From: Paraphoma chrysanthemicola
Taxonomy: Eukaryota; Ascomycota; Dothideomycetes; Pleosporales; Phaeosphaeriaceae
Assembly: GCA_020744225.1 (NCBI GenBank)
Contig: JAGMWG010000017.1
Span: 248,001 to 312,000 of the forward strand
Length of the DNA: 64,000 nt
Direction of reading: 5' to 3'
Of the stretch, positions 45,000-57,440 are shown piece after piece. The notes under the pieces were generated by a model. That model did not search any database, was not told the origin of the DNA, and was given only the letters and a program-made list of their open reading frames with translations. The stretch's first letter is position 1; each line of letters begins with the position of its first letter. Both the position numbers and the translations under genes were made by a program.

Positions 45000-46179
45000 T
45001 CACTGCTCTGGCCCAGCGCGCTGTCTTTTCTCGCCTGTCCATCCGACGTAGGGCCATCCGGATGGCAGGCTTGAGAAGGGTGGGAGCGTGTATCTTCCAT
45101 CACAGCTTCCTGTATTTTCGCAATTGAGGCCGCAGAGTCCAAAGACCTTGCAATAACATTCCTTCGCAGACGGGCAATGGACGGGAGGCTTCCCGAATAC
45201 CACTAGCAAAAGTCAGTAAGTCAGTCTTCGCTCGTTAGCAGAGCCTCATCCTCTGCTAAAAACGACCCAAGATGGAAACGTACTGTGCCAAGAATACTCC
45301 AACACCCTCCCACTGATACTATCGCTCAAACTTGTCTCCATAATCCACTTTCTATACCTCTCATATTCGCTCTTCTTCCTCTCCCTGATCTTCTCCCTCG
45401 TTGCGCCAAACTGCGCGCAACAGCTCACGCCCACCGCACTCGGCACCTGCTCCCCAGGAAACAAGTGTTGGAACGCGTTCTTATAGTCTCCGCCCGCATG
45501 CACCGCCTCTCTGTGCTCGCCCTCTTCGGCCAACGGCTTGATCTCATTCGGACAACCCAGCGACCATGCGCATCGAATGTTGACGTATCCTTCCTTCTCA
45601 AGGTACGGGATTTGGAAGCGACGAAGCATCGGGAGGCCATCGTAGTCGGGGTCGTCGTTGTGCCACTGGTAGCGATTCGGATGTATAAATAAAACATTGT
45701 CTGGAAGCGAGTCGTAGTGGTCGATAATGTAGCTGGACATGTGTACATTAGCAATGCGCCATGCTTCATAGTCGCGTGAATACGTACGTCAAATATACCA
45801 TGCTTTCTCTCCCTTTGTTCATGGGCACCGTGAGCGGCGCATCAGGGTCATCGACGCGGTATATGTTCTTCTCCCAGTGCGGGAAGTACTCTTGGAGCCA
45901 TGTCGCATTCTCCGAGGCCTGGCTTGCGACAACAACCGCAGTTCGGCGCTTCTTGACACCTGTGTTTATCTGCAGTTTCTTGTCGTCTTTGTCGCGCGAC
46001 AGCGTGGGTGTCGCATCCGAGTCATCGTCGAGCAACTCGTCGGGGAGGTGTGAAGGGCCGAGGTGCGTTGCAGGCGCGGCAGGCGCATCCCAGAGCACTT
46101 GTTTGAGATGTAGAAAGAGCGCGGTGAGGAGCAGAATGTTGATCGCAATGACAGTGTTGCGCACCGAAAAGCGAGGCAT
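45000..46179 (-). CDS. DUF3431 family single-pass membrane protein
   Basis: Three exons on the minus strand (46179-45788, 45732-45284, 45202-45000) give 347 residues. A short basic tail (MPRFSVRNT) and one hydrophobic helix (about 9-26) indicate a type II membrane protein, followed by a Ser/Asp-rich stalk. The globular domain contains TAVVVASQASENATWLQ, DNVLFIHPNRYQWH, a Cys-containing CAWSLGCPNE, FPGEQVPSAVGVSCCAQF and ERYRKWIMET, then a Cys-rich end (CPSAKECYCKVFGLCGLNC) and GWPYVGW. This is the pattern of fungal DUF3431 proteins, whose biochemical role is not established; a secretory-pathway, glycosyltransferase-like role is sometimes guessed. All three exons are needed for the conserved end. 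Confidence 0.85.
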
Positions 46180-46910
46180 GTTTCCCGTGCAAACGCGACC
46201 CTCTCAGACGCTTTGCGCAGAAAGTTACGTGCAACAATCTGGGGAATTGAACACCCTGGTGCCACGGGAATCTGGAGCTGAACGCGCTAGACCGTTTGGT
46301 AGCGAATTAAGAGCACCAACTCTCCTATTTCTCCGTATTACAGGGTGACGCTATCGATGGGACATTATGTATTTCCTATTCGACATTTTGTGTGAGCGCG
46401 TCGCAGATGCATTCAATTACAGTGGAAGTTCCAATCAAGCGATATATGTTGCATCCCAGCGGTCCTCCGTGCTTCATGGCAATCGGTGTGAAGTCGTCAG
46501 GGAGTGCGAGGGCCTCCAGAACATAATTTGCCCTTGCAAACATGATGGGACACTGAAATTCGAGATCAAGCCGCTCGCATACCAGCTGTAATGCTGCGCA
46601 AGCTGTATTACCTATATGCGCTGCTTCGAGCCGGTGTTGATGTGCTGCTAGTCGGGCAGGATACTAGCGTGTATCACGTGACCAGCGAGCTTCACACTCC
46701 AACACTCATTATCGGCACCATATCAACAGGACAACGCGTACCAGTAGACCCCGAATAGACTGCTTGCTGCATAATGCTTAGGATGTTGGAGCAGATTGCT
46801 CTTTTTTTTATTGAAAAGATTAGAGAAGGTCATATCATTCACTCGTTACTTAGCCTACCTTCATGGACGGCTCGCCACACCCCCAGCTTCACCTTTACTC
46901 GATTTAACGC
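46180..46910. other. Intergenic region, 3' flank of phospholipase D
   Basis: 731 bp between the DUF3431 start and the phospholipase D stop (both minus). It includes the promoter of the DUF3431 gene and the poly(A) region of the phospholipase gene (T-rich tract at 46802-46812). No gene is supported. Confidence 0.45.
46807..46812 (-). terminator. Putative poly(A) signal AATAAA of the phospholipase D gene
   Basis: On the minus strand AATAAA is followed by an A-rich run, about 100 nt past the phospholipase D stop (46911). Position and sequence fit a polyadenylation signal; most fungal genes lack the exact hexamer, so this is suggestive only. Confidence 0.45.
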
Positions 46911-49900
46911 CTAAGTATACAATTCTTCTGTAAGAGCGTTCAATCCGACGCCTTCCTTTGCAATATCCTCCTCCTTCAAGAAGAGGAGCGGCATCTCCAC
47001 CAGAGTTCCCTTGATGGTACTCAGCACATCCTTGACCTCTCGGATACCTTGGTCACCCTGGCTAAAGTTCTCCGCAACAACGTGGCCCCACTTGTACAAG
47101 CTGGGCTTGACGTTGTTCTTGTCCTTTGCATCTTGTCCGAAGAAGCGTGAATAGTAGTCGTCGTATTCCCTCCAGTTCTTGACCTTGTCATCTGGAACCG
47201 GATGGAAGACCTTAGCGAATGCCTCCGTGTTCGTCCTTGCGCGCCAGTTCCACAAGTTTTGGAAGTCGTCGGATACTGGATCAGCCACCTGTCTGTCTTC
47301 GTTCGAGCCCCAGTCATACACGTTCGGCACACCCACGGGCTCGTAATTCTGGTTCGGGCGCTCGGGGTCCTGAGGTCCGATGAGGCCCAAATGTTTGCGG
47401 AATATCTCTCTTCTCAGAGACGCAGCGAACTTGGATGCCCGCCATGGGCGTCCATCCATTGTCGAATCGATAGTATCTGGGTCTTGGATGATGATAGCAA
47501 TTTCCGAATCGTGGTCTCCAAGCTGAGAGCGATCGTTCAGGTTAGCAGAGCCGCAGATGACTATCTGGTCATCCGCAATCAACAGCTTGCTGTGAATATA
47601 CAGCTCTTCGCTGACAAACTGGAAGTACGAAGTCAGTATGTCTCACATGCACTTCACTGAAGTACACTTACAGCATCCATTTCGCTAACGTTACCACCCT
47701 CCCATGGTACGTTGCGAATGTCTTCACCTCCAAGCATGTAGCACTCAGCTACTGAGTCCCAGCGACCGCCTCCAAGGCCTTGACGGTTGCCGATCTTGGC
47801 GGCCTGATCTTGGTAGCGCTCGTAGTCGTTAGGCCTGCCTTCCTGAGGACGACCATAACCGGAGTCCAGTTCGGAAGGCTGATTTTGTGGCGGGCGGCCT
47901 CCACCATCCATCTCGTATACACCATACTCGGCGGTGGGAGGTGGACGATATGCTTGATAGTCTCGCGAGCCCTCATGAGCTGCATCATACCCTTCGCTTG
48001 CCTTGTTGTACGACACACCACTCGCTTGCTCTGCCTCGCGCATGACGTTGCTGACGTTGATTCGATCATAGCTTCGCAAATTGTAGAACCGAATATAGTC
48101 CATCGGATTGAAACCAGCTTTGGCGATCTCCTCGTAGATCGAGTGGCCGCCACGGTTGATCGAGTCGTATTGGAACTCCATGATAGCTCGCGTGCCCAAG
48201 GCATCATCTGCCTTGAGGTCTCCAGCAAAAGCTGGGACGGACGGAATCATGATGATCATCTTGTACTTCTCGCCATTTCGCGCAGCGCGAATGATGCGCT
48301 CGACCATGGCCGCGCCGATTTGATTCTTAATTGGTTTCTGCTGATCCCCGGTAGCGGTGATGAAGAACTGGTTTTCGACGTAGACGAAATGCTGACTGTT
48401 CTTGATGATCTCACAGTACGCATTTTGAATCGAGTGCTAGTACAGTTAGTACAGTAGGGCGTGCAGTATTTCACAGCGTTTTCACAAACCTCCGTATTGA
48501 TGTTATGACTCCACTTGGCTGAGCTGCGGGCAATTTGGCAGTCCGCCCCGCCCCTCTGTGCACCATGTTCTGCGTGTGATTGTTGACCTCCTTCGCCATG
48601 GCCGTACTGATGCTCCATTTGATGATAGCCCTCGCTCACGCGGCTGTACAACTTCTGCCGCAGGCCACCGTGACCGAGCAGGCCCCGCTCTCCAGCCTCA
48701 TCGTCACCACCGAAACCTCGTTGACCCTCACTCTCTCCTTCGAGCTCTCGCTGTTCTGGAGGATACTGAGCCCCGCTTGCGGTGTCTGGCAGCCTTGCAT
48801 ATCGTGTCGCCTTCTTGCCGTACTTTTCGTCGTAGATGAAGTTCCAGCGCTGTGTAAAGTGGGTCCTTAGATCTTGAACGACTGGTCCTGCTAAACAGAG
48901 GGCCACATCTGTCCATCCCATACGTGAGCTCTGGGTCCGATCCAGCTTATTTTCGTCCCATTTGTCCACGTGCTGGAAGTCTGTAGTGTCGTCAGTAATG
49001 TGCGAGCACGAATGTTTGCAGCAACTGGCGACATAGGGATAAGAATCACATACCTAGCATTCGTGCGTTATTGTAATCCTGTCCTGGGAATACGATACGA
49101 TCCATGTCACCGGGATGCGCATCTGCGATCGAATGCTGATTTGTGTCCCAGCGGCCGTAGCAGAGATCAAGACCTCCCATGAAGGCAATCTGACCGTCAA
49201 TAAGACAGAGTTTCTCGTGATGTGCCCAATACAGGACTGTGCCGTCGTGGGCGCCGTACACGGCTTTGAGGCCGTCTCCAGACATTTGTGCTAGTTTCGC
49301 CGGGCTGAATGACAGCTCCTTCAAGGAAGCGAAAAAGGACGACTGCAATACCGCAGCATCTGGGACATGATCGGGGTGACGGAAGACGCCGATATTTGGA
49401 TGGAGCGCCTCCAGGGTGTGTTTAGTATGTGCTGAAGAGACTGAGATGGGCGGTGCAATTAGCGGGTCTGTCTTCTCCCATTCCTCGAGCGATTTGAAGA
49501 TGACGTCCAGCCCCACTCGCGTGAGCGCTTTGGTCACGTTGTCCGTCGTATGCGGTAAAAGAGAGTGAAGATAATTGGGTAACGATGGATTCAGCAACTT
49601 ACGAGTCAGAGCTTGTGTGACCTCCTTGTATACAATAATGTTGACTTTGACACCACGCTCGGCAGCAGCTAGAAGCATTCGATCGAGGCGGTATTGTTGG
49701 TTCCTCGCAGGTGGACGTCGAAGGTACAGCTCGGGCGACAGCCACCAGTCCAGGATCCACACAGATTCTTTAGCACGCTCCAGTGCAATGGAGACGGCGT
49801 ACATATACGAGCACTGCGGCGAATTATCAGCATTAAGTTTTTTTTTGTAGATCTAGTTCTCGCTGGGCCTGAGGGTTCGAGTAATGGCGTCACTTGTCCA

Positions 49901-50697
49901 AGACCACAACACATCGTCGCCCTAAATTTGCTACTTGAAATCATGGTCAGAGCGAGGGCTGATTGCCTTCACTGCACCAAGAAGTTTATAGCAAATTTTA
50001 GAACATTGCACGAGTGTCATGGTGCTGGTTCTGCGCTACCCATCACGTTCTCAATCTCGACCTCCCAAGCTCCAAGAGTCTGTTACTTACACCATCGACA
50101 TACCACTTGGTCTCGTTGCCGTGTCGCTCGGGGGCGAAGCTCGAGAAGCGATGCTGGCTGTGGAATTCTGGGCCTGGCTGAGGTTGCTGCTGACCGCCCT
50201 GTTGCGACGCTTGGCCTTGGGGTGGCTTGTTTTGGTCATCCTTGCCGGTGAGTGTGTCCTTGAGGTCGGCAACGAAGCCGTGGAAAGGCTCGTGGAGCTT
50301 ATTGAAAAACGACATGCCGCCGGAGGAGCCTTGCTGCTGCGAAGTCTGCAAAAGCTAATGTCAGGCACCTCTAATATGCTGAAGGAGAGGGTCGATGGTG
50401 GGGGAGAAATTCGAGGTAGAGAGTGGGAAAGAGAACGAAGATCAACTACAACAACACAAAGGACGGGCCGCACGGCGCTAAGAGAGCTTGAATTCGGTCC
50501 TAACCCGCAAGATTCCATGCAACATATGCAGGGGGTACAATGACCGCATGGCGTTGTGTGGACAATTGACCTACCTCTTTCCTGCCGCCAAACAGGCGAC
50601 GCCCCATGTCACCTACGAAACCACGCTCTCCTTCCCCTCCTGGTTGTTCGTTGTACTCGCCATACGCGAGATCATCATCGCGGCGATTGTGCGCCAT
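46911..50697 (-). CDS. Phospholipase D (two HKD motifs, no PX/PH domain)
   Basis: Seven exons on the minus strand (50697-50575, 50345-50091, 49813-49603, 49440-49054, 48980-48490, 48436-47672, 47618-46911) give 979 residues. It hydrolyses phosphatidylcholine to phosphatidic acid at membranes. HKD1 is H271, K273, D278 (HHEKLCLID, then GGLDLCYGRWD). HKD2 is H753, K755, D760 (HSKLLIADD, then GSANLNDRS). The N-terminal ~120 residues are Gln/Gly-rich and disordered. Two glycine- and glutamine-rich inserts interrupt the catalytic region. PX and PH domains of Spo14-type enzymes are absent. Intron 2 is long (277 nt). Intron 3 (49602-49441) is 162 nt, a multiple of three without stop codons, so a retained form would still be translated; see findings. 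Confidence 0.9.
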
Positions 50698-51289
50698 TGC
50701 GATATGGGCGCAGTGCCTCGCAAGCTCAGGGCGGTGAGGTGTAGTTGTGGTTCTGGAGCTTCAATCTAGAGCTGAGCTGTGGTGGAGATCAGCCCCGCGA
50801 TCGCTTCAGCTCGCGACAAGTGCCACCACCAACAGGGTACGCCGGTTGTTGCATTGAACGATTCACATGCCAAACGAGCGAATGGCCGAGCTTCATTGAC
50901 CGTGTTCCGCGCTGTCCGGTTACCCTACGTGTCTGTCCTGTCTCATGGCCAGGTGTGCGATTGCCCCTCATCGTTGCCCCTCCATGTGATAACGCGCCCT
51001 CCCCGCCCACGGCACGTTCCTCCACACCTTCCCCCAGATCGCACTCCGCCACAGCGGCATACATTAGATGCCGCGGAGATGATTACCGCATTCCAACCCC
51101 CCAGAACAGCTTCCGCAAGCTCGTTGGTGACGGACTGAGGGATCGTCTGGGGAAGGTGCGGAGCGCGATGACGTATGATTCGCTCAAGCAGTATCGGCAT
51201 TCTATCGGCAGTGTAGAGCTCCTCACCTTATCTTTCGAGCATACGCAATTGCTACAACTATATAGTCATACTGTCTATTTCTCTTCAAA
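50698..51289. promoter_or_regulatory. Divergent intergenic region phospholipase D / cyanase
   Basis: 592 bp between the two starts, GC-rich on the phospholipase side and AT-rich just before the cyanase ATG (CTATATAG near 51259, too close to be an ordinary TATA box). Overlapping frames on both strands lack protein character. Confidence 0.4.
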
Positions 51290-51988
51290 ATGGCTTATAT
51301 TCCTCGTGTTGCGCTTTCTACTCGCTTTGCTTCTCGTGCAATTGTTCCCGTTGCAGCTCGTCTCACACAGCCCATTGTAGCTCGTAGCTTCCATTCGACG
51401 CCTTTCAAAATGTCACAGCATCCCATTGCTACCTTGCAGGTAAGGAATACCTGGATCTATGGAACTGTGCTCACACATCACAGGAGGATCTCAAACCTCG
51501 TCTCCCTCCGTCCTCCGCCACTCTCTTTGACGCGAAGAAGAAGAAGGGCCTTAGCTTTGAAGCCATCGCGAAGGAAGTTGGTCGTGATGAAGTAGCAGTT
51601 GCCGCTATCTTCTATGGCCAGACAATGGCATCACCAGAGGATATACAGACGCTTTCAAAAGTGCTGGACATTCCGCTCGAAACCCTCGAATCGCAGCTGT
51701 CAGGTTTCCCAGACAGGGGAAGGTCTCTCGATATGCCGCCCAAAGACCCAACCATCTACCGTCTGTACGAGATTGTGCAGAACTATGGACACGCATACAA
51801 GGCTGTGCTACACGAGAAGTTTGGTGACGGCATCATGAGCGCCATCAGCTTTAGCACAAAGGTGGAGAAGGAGACGGACGAGAAGGGCGAGTGGGCTGTC
51901 ATCACCTGGAGAGGGAAATGGTATGTTGATACTTCCAGTGACTTCTCAATGCTAACGTTAATTTAGGTTGCCATACTCGCGATTCTGA
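51290..51988 (+). CDS. cynS: Cyanate hydratase (cyanase) with mitochondrial-type presequence
   Basis: Three exons (51290-51439, 51484-51920, 51967-51988) give 202 residues. Cyanase converts cyanate and bicarbonate to ammonia and CO2 and works as a decamer. The helical N-domain ([35 protein letters not shown]) and the C-domain are complete, with catalytic R143, E146 and S169 at the same spacing as E. coli R96, E99 and S122; it ends KWLPYSRF. The usual enzyme is about 160 residues. Here ~40 extra N-terminal residues are rich in Arg and Ala without acidic residues and include ARSFHSTPF, similar to a mitochondrial cleavage motif, before an internal Met41 (MSQHPIATL) that matches the normal start. 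Intron 1 is 44 nt. The last exon codes for only seven residues. Confidence 0.95.
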
Positions 51989-52794
51989 ACATATGCTAGA
52001 TCCCAAATAAGCCATTTTTCACAAACTTAGCACACCACGATTTCAAGTTTGATGGTCGTCGATCTTGTACATATAATGAAGCTTAACGTTAGTATGACTA
52101 GGATTGTCTGTCTCTGTTCATCTAAGTGTACCAAGCCATTGCGAAACAAATGTGGTGGGTACCCGACTTGCGACGGCAAGTATAGGTAGCATGTCCAGCC
52201 CTTGATCGCGCACGTATATAGTCTCCACGATTCAAATTACTCGATATACTCAAGCTCTCATTTCTCGCAGGGCGTTGGTCGTTGTTGCCTTCTAAGGGTG
52301 GCGACTGCCTTGATGTCCGCAGCCAGACCGCTCTCACCTATTACGATATCTCGACTTCACTTCACCAATAGCTTATTGTACTTCCGTAATAGCACCTCAC
52401 TTGCTTCGACTGCACACCGCCTGCAAACGTCTTGCCGCCAAGGTATATATCTAGTTCCGGTCCACATCCCTCAACCGCCACATACTCCTCCGTCGTCCTT
52501 CCCTCAGCCGACGCGACAACTCGGGCTACACCGGCGACCCAGCGAGGCATTGCGGTACAGACCTCAATTCCCATTTCAGTCGCGTTCCAAGCGAGTCTCA
52601 ACGGTCCCGGGTCGTCTTTGATCTGTATGAGGTAAGTTCAATCGCCCCAGCCAAGCGAGCTGTCTGGACGTCTGTCCTGCTATATAACGACTACATCCCC
52701 TGACGAGCCTATCTAGAGGCCCTACGCACCCAACAAAGACCCACACACACGACATTCAGCGAGTCCAACATCCTGCCTGCGTCATACCGCCAAG
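51989..52794. promoter_or_regulatory. Intergenic region before the zinc-finger gene
   Basis: 806 bp between the cyanase stop and the C2H2 gene, both on the plus strand. The first part is AT-rich 3' flank; the last ~150 bp are C/A-rich with ACACACAC at 52741-52750 near the ATG. No gene is supported. Confidence 0.4.
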
Positions 52795-54402
52795 ATGCCC
52801 GCGCAGTTGGAGCCGCTCAAGCCCGTCAAATGCACGTACGAAGATTGCTACGAGTCGTTCGACACAGAGAAAGAGATGAGGAGACACAAGAAGTACTCTG
52901 ACGAGCATGATTACTGCTACAAGTGCGATGAAGATTACGAGGATCCTGAAGCCTACGCGCTCCACAAAATTACCAAACCAAAAGTACACGACTTGGCTTG
53001 TCGCGTATGCGCGGATGAGTTCAAAACGAAGTCAGGTCTCAAGCGTCACATCGAGCTGGTACGTTGTTTCACATATTACGATGGCGGTAACGCTGACACA
53101 GCTCCCAGAACCACAAGCTCGACCAGAAATTGACTTGTATTGGATGTCACCAGTCGTTCCATCGTGCTTGCCTCTTCATCGAGCATCTCGAGTTCGGCTA
53201 CTGTCCCGTCATTTCTGCCACCCAATTCCAAGGCCATATCGTGCACAAGATGCTGATCAACGAGTACCTCAAGGGCGACGACAAGTATACTCGGTTCCAG
53301 CAGAAACAAGCCAAGTTCGAGGCCGCACTCGACACCGAAGAAGAGGGCGGGGTTGATCTTGGGGATTCCATTTTTGACGACAAGGAGATCGAGGACGTGG
53401 AATTCAAGGCCATCAAGCCTGACCTGCCGCCTGATGTTCCCCTTTCCCCGGCAGCTGCTGGAGTCATGTTCCCTGCTCTACCATCGCAAGTCAGCACCGA
53501 TAGTGCTATGCACAATCCATTCGTTTCGGCCTTCAGTAAGATGTCCTTCCGTGGCGAGGAGTCTGAGACTTCGACGGTTGTGGGCTCCCCAGTCACGACT
53601 CCCATCAATCCTCCGACGGATTCGTTCTCCAGTGTTAGCTCTCTCGGCGACGCTGCACCGAACCCGTCTAATACAGAAGGATCGACTATGGCATCTTCAA
53701 AAAGTCAGCCCAAGGTTTGGGGAAGCCGCGACGGCAGATCTGCCAGCAGCGTACTGTTTCCCAACGCAAAGTCGACTCCTGCACCCAGCGAGTTCTCGAT
53801 CGCGGCTTACGACCAGAACATGGAGCTGAACCATGGTCTCAACATCATGAACACGCGCTTCTGGGACCCTCAGAGCTGCGACTTCAATCCTGAGCGCTTC
53901 TATGACTCTATCGCTTGCAAGTACTACTGTCCGTTTGTCTGCGAGTAAGTCCTCCCAACTTCTACCGATTCTTCCATATACTAAGAGACGCAGGCAAAAC
54001 TTCAACGCCAAATCTGATCTAGAACACCACATCGAGCATGACCACCGCATATCCCGCATGAAGTGCCCCATGTGCCTCAAGTACTTCAAGTCTGCTTTTG
54101 CTCTCATGGCACATTGCGAGTCACGCGGCGCTAGGTGCGAAATCAACAAAGCCGAAGACTACAATCTCTTCCTCGATCGCTTGTCTGGCGGGTTCCTGGG
54201 CGTGGAGGAGAAGATTCGTCCGGATCATCTGAACAACCCAACCGTACTGATCCAGAGCCCCGAGACGGGTCGCATGGAGCGCTATAGGCCGCCCGTCGCG
54301 AGTTACCTCCAGTATATGGTCACAAAGCCGCCGGACTGGAAGGAGCCGGTTGCGACGAAGGTGGTGGGTGGATTCCCGGATCAGCAGCCCGATCAGTGGT
54401 GA
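52795..54402 (+). CDS. C2H2 zinc-finger protein
   Basis: Three exons (52795-53058, 53109-53944, 53994-54402) give 502 residues. Zinc-finger-like segments: CTYEDCYESFDTEKEMRRH at about 12-30, CYKCDEDYEDPEAYALH, CRVCADEFKTKSGLKRH (end of exon 1), CIGCHQSFHRACLFIEH, and two more after the second intron (YYCPFVCEQNFNAKSDLEHH, then CPMCLKYFKSAFALMAH). The middle (about 160-330) is Ser/Thr/Pro-rich and disordered. The first and last finger groups flank this linker, a layout common in uncharacterised ascomycete proteins. DNA, RNA or protein binding cannot be told apart from sequence. It is convergent with the rhomboid gene. Confidence 0.85.
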
Positions 54403-54928
54403 TCTGCCTCTGATATTCGCGTACTTCGGTTTCGGATGTCAGGTTCAGGTGCGCTGTCTGGTGCGGTCGGTATCGATCATCAAGATTCGCTCGAAAATTC
54501 CCTCTCCGGTTCACAGCATGGTCCTCGTTTTGGTCTTCAAAGTCCGACAAGTCTCGGGTCAAATTTGACAAGCTTCATGAGCACGATGCACGATTAGCCA
54601 AAACTTGCTTTTCATTTGCCTCGGTATTCTCTTACCTTCAAAAGTGGACCATTATGAGATGGCAACACATTCGGTATCTTCAAAGCAGCTAAAGATTTTC
54701 CGATTGACTCAACACTAGTGGCAGTCTTTTGCCATGGCACTGTCTGGGAGAATCAAATAGCTACATATGCAATCAATTATGTCATTATATTCTGTTCCAT
54801 GTCTGTTTTCGCTGTCCATGCATGCAAAGCATGAATATACATATGCTGCTTGCTGTGATGATATTGCTGCCACAAGGCCGTTATTTGCTTCTCCTTTTCC
54901 TTTCTCTCTCTGTTCATCTTCCCGGAGA
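54403..54928. other. Region between converging stops
   Basis: 526 bp between the zinc-finger stop and the rhomboid stop, AT-rich and T-tract-rich, consistent with two 3' UTRs. A palindromic CATGCATGCAAAGCATG-like word occurs near 54818-54832. No gene is supported. Confidence 0.4.
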
Positions 54929-56661
54929 TTACATCATCCTCCCCACCGCATCCACAGCAAACGCACTCAAATCCGCAAACCCTCCAAGATCTCGTCTTGA
55001 ATTCGTCGTCTTATTTTGTAGATTCAAACCACCAATATCGCACCACTCGACGCCATTGGTCGTAATCGGCTACATGACAGAAAACGTTAGCACATTGACT
55101 GCCGAAAAGAAAAACCTCCCATTCATCATCAAGTCAGGAAAGGAGGGAAGGGTGGTGGTGGGACTTACCAAACACGTCAAATGCCGACACCAACTACACG
55201 TATTCCGCCACTCGTAGAAGTTCCTGAGCAATAAAATGAAGCCGATGAACACAGCGACCAATCCGCCCGCACGCACAAGCCACCACGCCCACCACAGCGG
55301 CTTGCGGCCCTTGAAAAACCCGACGGGCGCTTTCGCAAACTTGCTTAATTGCGCGGGGATCTTGCCTGCCGCAGTAGTAGGTTCATGTGCAGCTAGTGGC
55401 GCGGTATCAGTATCGACAGTCCTGTACGGCGGTTCATCGTGCCCAATACGTTGACGTAGCGATTGCGGGGAATGCAACAGACATATCCCCAGCGCAATGC
55501 CCATGAGGAATCCGCCAATGTGGCTGAAATTATCCAGACCGGGGAGCAAGCCTAGGACGAAGGCGATTGCAATGTCCAAGAGGAGGAAAAGCAGGTCTTT
55601 GACGGGCGAGCGGCGCGAGGACCAGTTGTAGCATAGATCGAGCAGTGTGAGTGCGAGGATGCCGAATAGCGAACCGGATGCGCCGACTGATGTGATGCCG
55701 TCGGCGGCGTAGTTGCCGCCGAGCACGAAGCCGAAGATTCCGGCGCTGAAGTAGACGAGGCTGAAGCGCAGAGGGCCGATTTCCTTCTCCATGTCGCGGC
55801 CGAGGGTTAGCTGCAGGAGCATGTTGAAACCAATGTGTATAATCCCCGCGTGCAGGAAAATAGGCACGATGAAGCGCCACCACTGGTTGGGCTCGTGGCT
55901 GCGGTCCTTGAAGTCTGTGGTGGTAGATTGGTCGGGCACGCCGCCCATGCCGCAGAGTTCGCTGAGCGAGCACGAGAGGAATTCCGGGTTGAGCGAGGTG
56001 GTATTGGGGCAGGGCCACGAGGTGACGTCGTTTTGGATGACTTCTTTGATATTGTGCATGCAGGGCGTAAAGCGGGCGCCCATGTTGATGAGCACGTAGG
56101 GCGAGGGTCCGATCATAATGTTGAAGTTGGGCTTGGTTTGGATGGGCGAGCCTGTGAGCATGCCTACTCATGTGTTAGCCCTTAACATTCAGAATCTGGA
56201 GGGAATAGAGGAATGGACGTACCGTTCTTGATCAACTCTCCAACAAACACACCAATCTGCACCGTCGTGAGAATGTACACCACCCACGTCACCCGCCCAC
56301 TGAACCATCCCTTCTTTTTCTTACTCCGCTTCCGCGCCGGCCTCGGAAACGCTTCTGGATCCGCATTGTACCGCGTCGGGCTGTCGTCGTCCTTGTGTCC
56401 GTCCGTCTTGGGCTGAGCATGCAGCGGTATCGCATTGTGGTCTGTGAAGGGGTCTTGCTGGTTGCTGTAGGATGTGTTGGACGGGTAGCCGCCGAGCGCG
56501 CCGGACGAGTTGGGCGTGTTGTAGTAGTTGTGGTCGTCGAAGGGCGATGGCGTGTGGTGTGCGTGGCTGTCGGGCAGCGTGTTGTCTGTCCGGCCATGTG
56601 TGGTGCCTTGTTGCTGTCCTGCTCCCCCATACGAGGTGTTGTAGTAATCGTTCGCCGCCAT
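54929..56661 (-). CDS. Rhomboid-family intramembrane serine protease
   Basis: Three exons on the minus strand (56661-56223, 56163-55169, 55069-54929) give 524 residues. The first ~115 residues are hydrophilic and Asn/Gly/His-rich, followed by a basic patch (RKRSKKKKGW) and the first membrane helix (VTWVVYILTTVQIGVFVGELI). The rhomboid core has H251-x4-H256-x3-N260 in helix 2, the GASG catalytic motif with S309, and the catalytic H361 in NFSHIGGF. A seventh helix lies near the end, followed by a Cys-containing tail. The exon 3 join (TCL-PIT...WCDIG) restores the C-terminal CxxxL...WC pattern; reading through instead gives an unrelated tail. The start is at the ATG 56661; an upstream TTG in frame is not used. 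The enzyme is probably a Golgi/endosomal RHO-type protease. Confidence 0.9.
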
Positions 56662-57440
56662 GTTTGCGGACAAGGAGTGTGTCGTCGCTCGACTCTTGAG
56701 CTTCAGGCCGGGCCGCCGGGATCACAGAGCGGGTCGGGCTGCGGGCGACGGAGGATTGCAAGGGCCCAAGGCTGGTGAGATGAGGTGCGGAGAAAGGGCT
56801 GAAAGTCTGGAGTTGTACACCGGGGGTGCCTCAGCTGTAGTTTGGCGTCGGTAGCGAGCGTTGGGGCCGTGAGAGCGTTTCAGAATCTCAAAACACGGAG
56901 AAGAGCACAAGGCGGAATGCATGCGAAGACCAGCTTTCCTTATAAGAAAACGACACGGCTGCGGGCTGCGCAAAGGGTTCCACAATAACGCAAGCTGAGG
57001 AACAAGAGGCCCATGTCCGGCCTGCACATGCGAAGACACCCAGGGCTTCGGCAAATCCACAGGACGCGTTTGTCCCCAGCGCAGTGCTGCACAGCCATGC
57101 CCGCGCATCCCTGCCACGCCGCAGATCTGCTGCTATTATTATCCAAACCGCCACACTTGACGTATGTCCTCACTCCACGCAAGAGACTTGTGAATAAGAC
57201 ATGTCTTCATACGTGATGAAAGACCATGTTCTTGTTACACTTGCAGCTTGTTCGGACTGTCACTCTGCCATCGGCTGCCAGCCGTTGGTGACAGCTGAAC
57301 GGTCCGCGGCTAGCAAGGCACTTCCCGCGCCCCCCTGCACAAGTGGCTCAGCTCGTCCAACGCTCCACATGTCCACGCAAACGTTGGGACGTCACATATC
57401 CAGTGCGTGAAATAGTCTATTGAAAGAAGTTTTTCGATAT
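56662..57440. promoter_or_regulatory. Upstream region of the rhomboid gene
   Basis: 779 bp between the rhomboid start and the Tul1-like stop, both on the minus strand. Short frames only; nothing recognisable. Confidence 0.4.

Noticed and set aside
44678..45142. 154-residue minus-strand frame
   Set aside because: It overlaps the well-supported last exon of the DUF3431 gene in another phase and runs through the minisatellite; no motif.
47780..48457. 225-residue plus-strand frame
   Set aside because: Antisense to phospholipase D exon 6, which carries conserved residues in the other strand.
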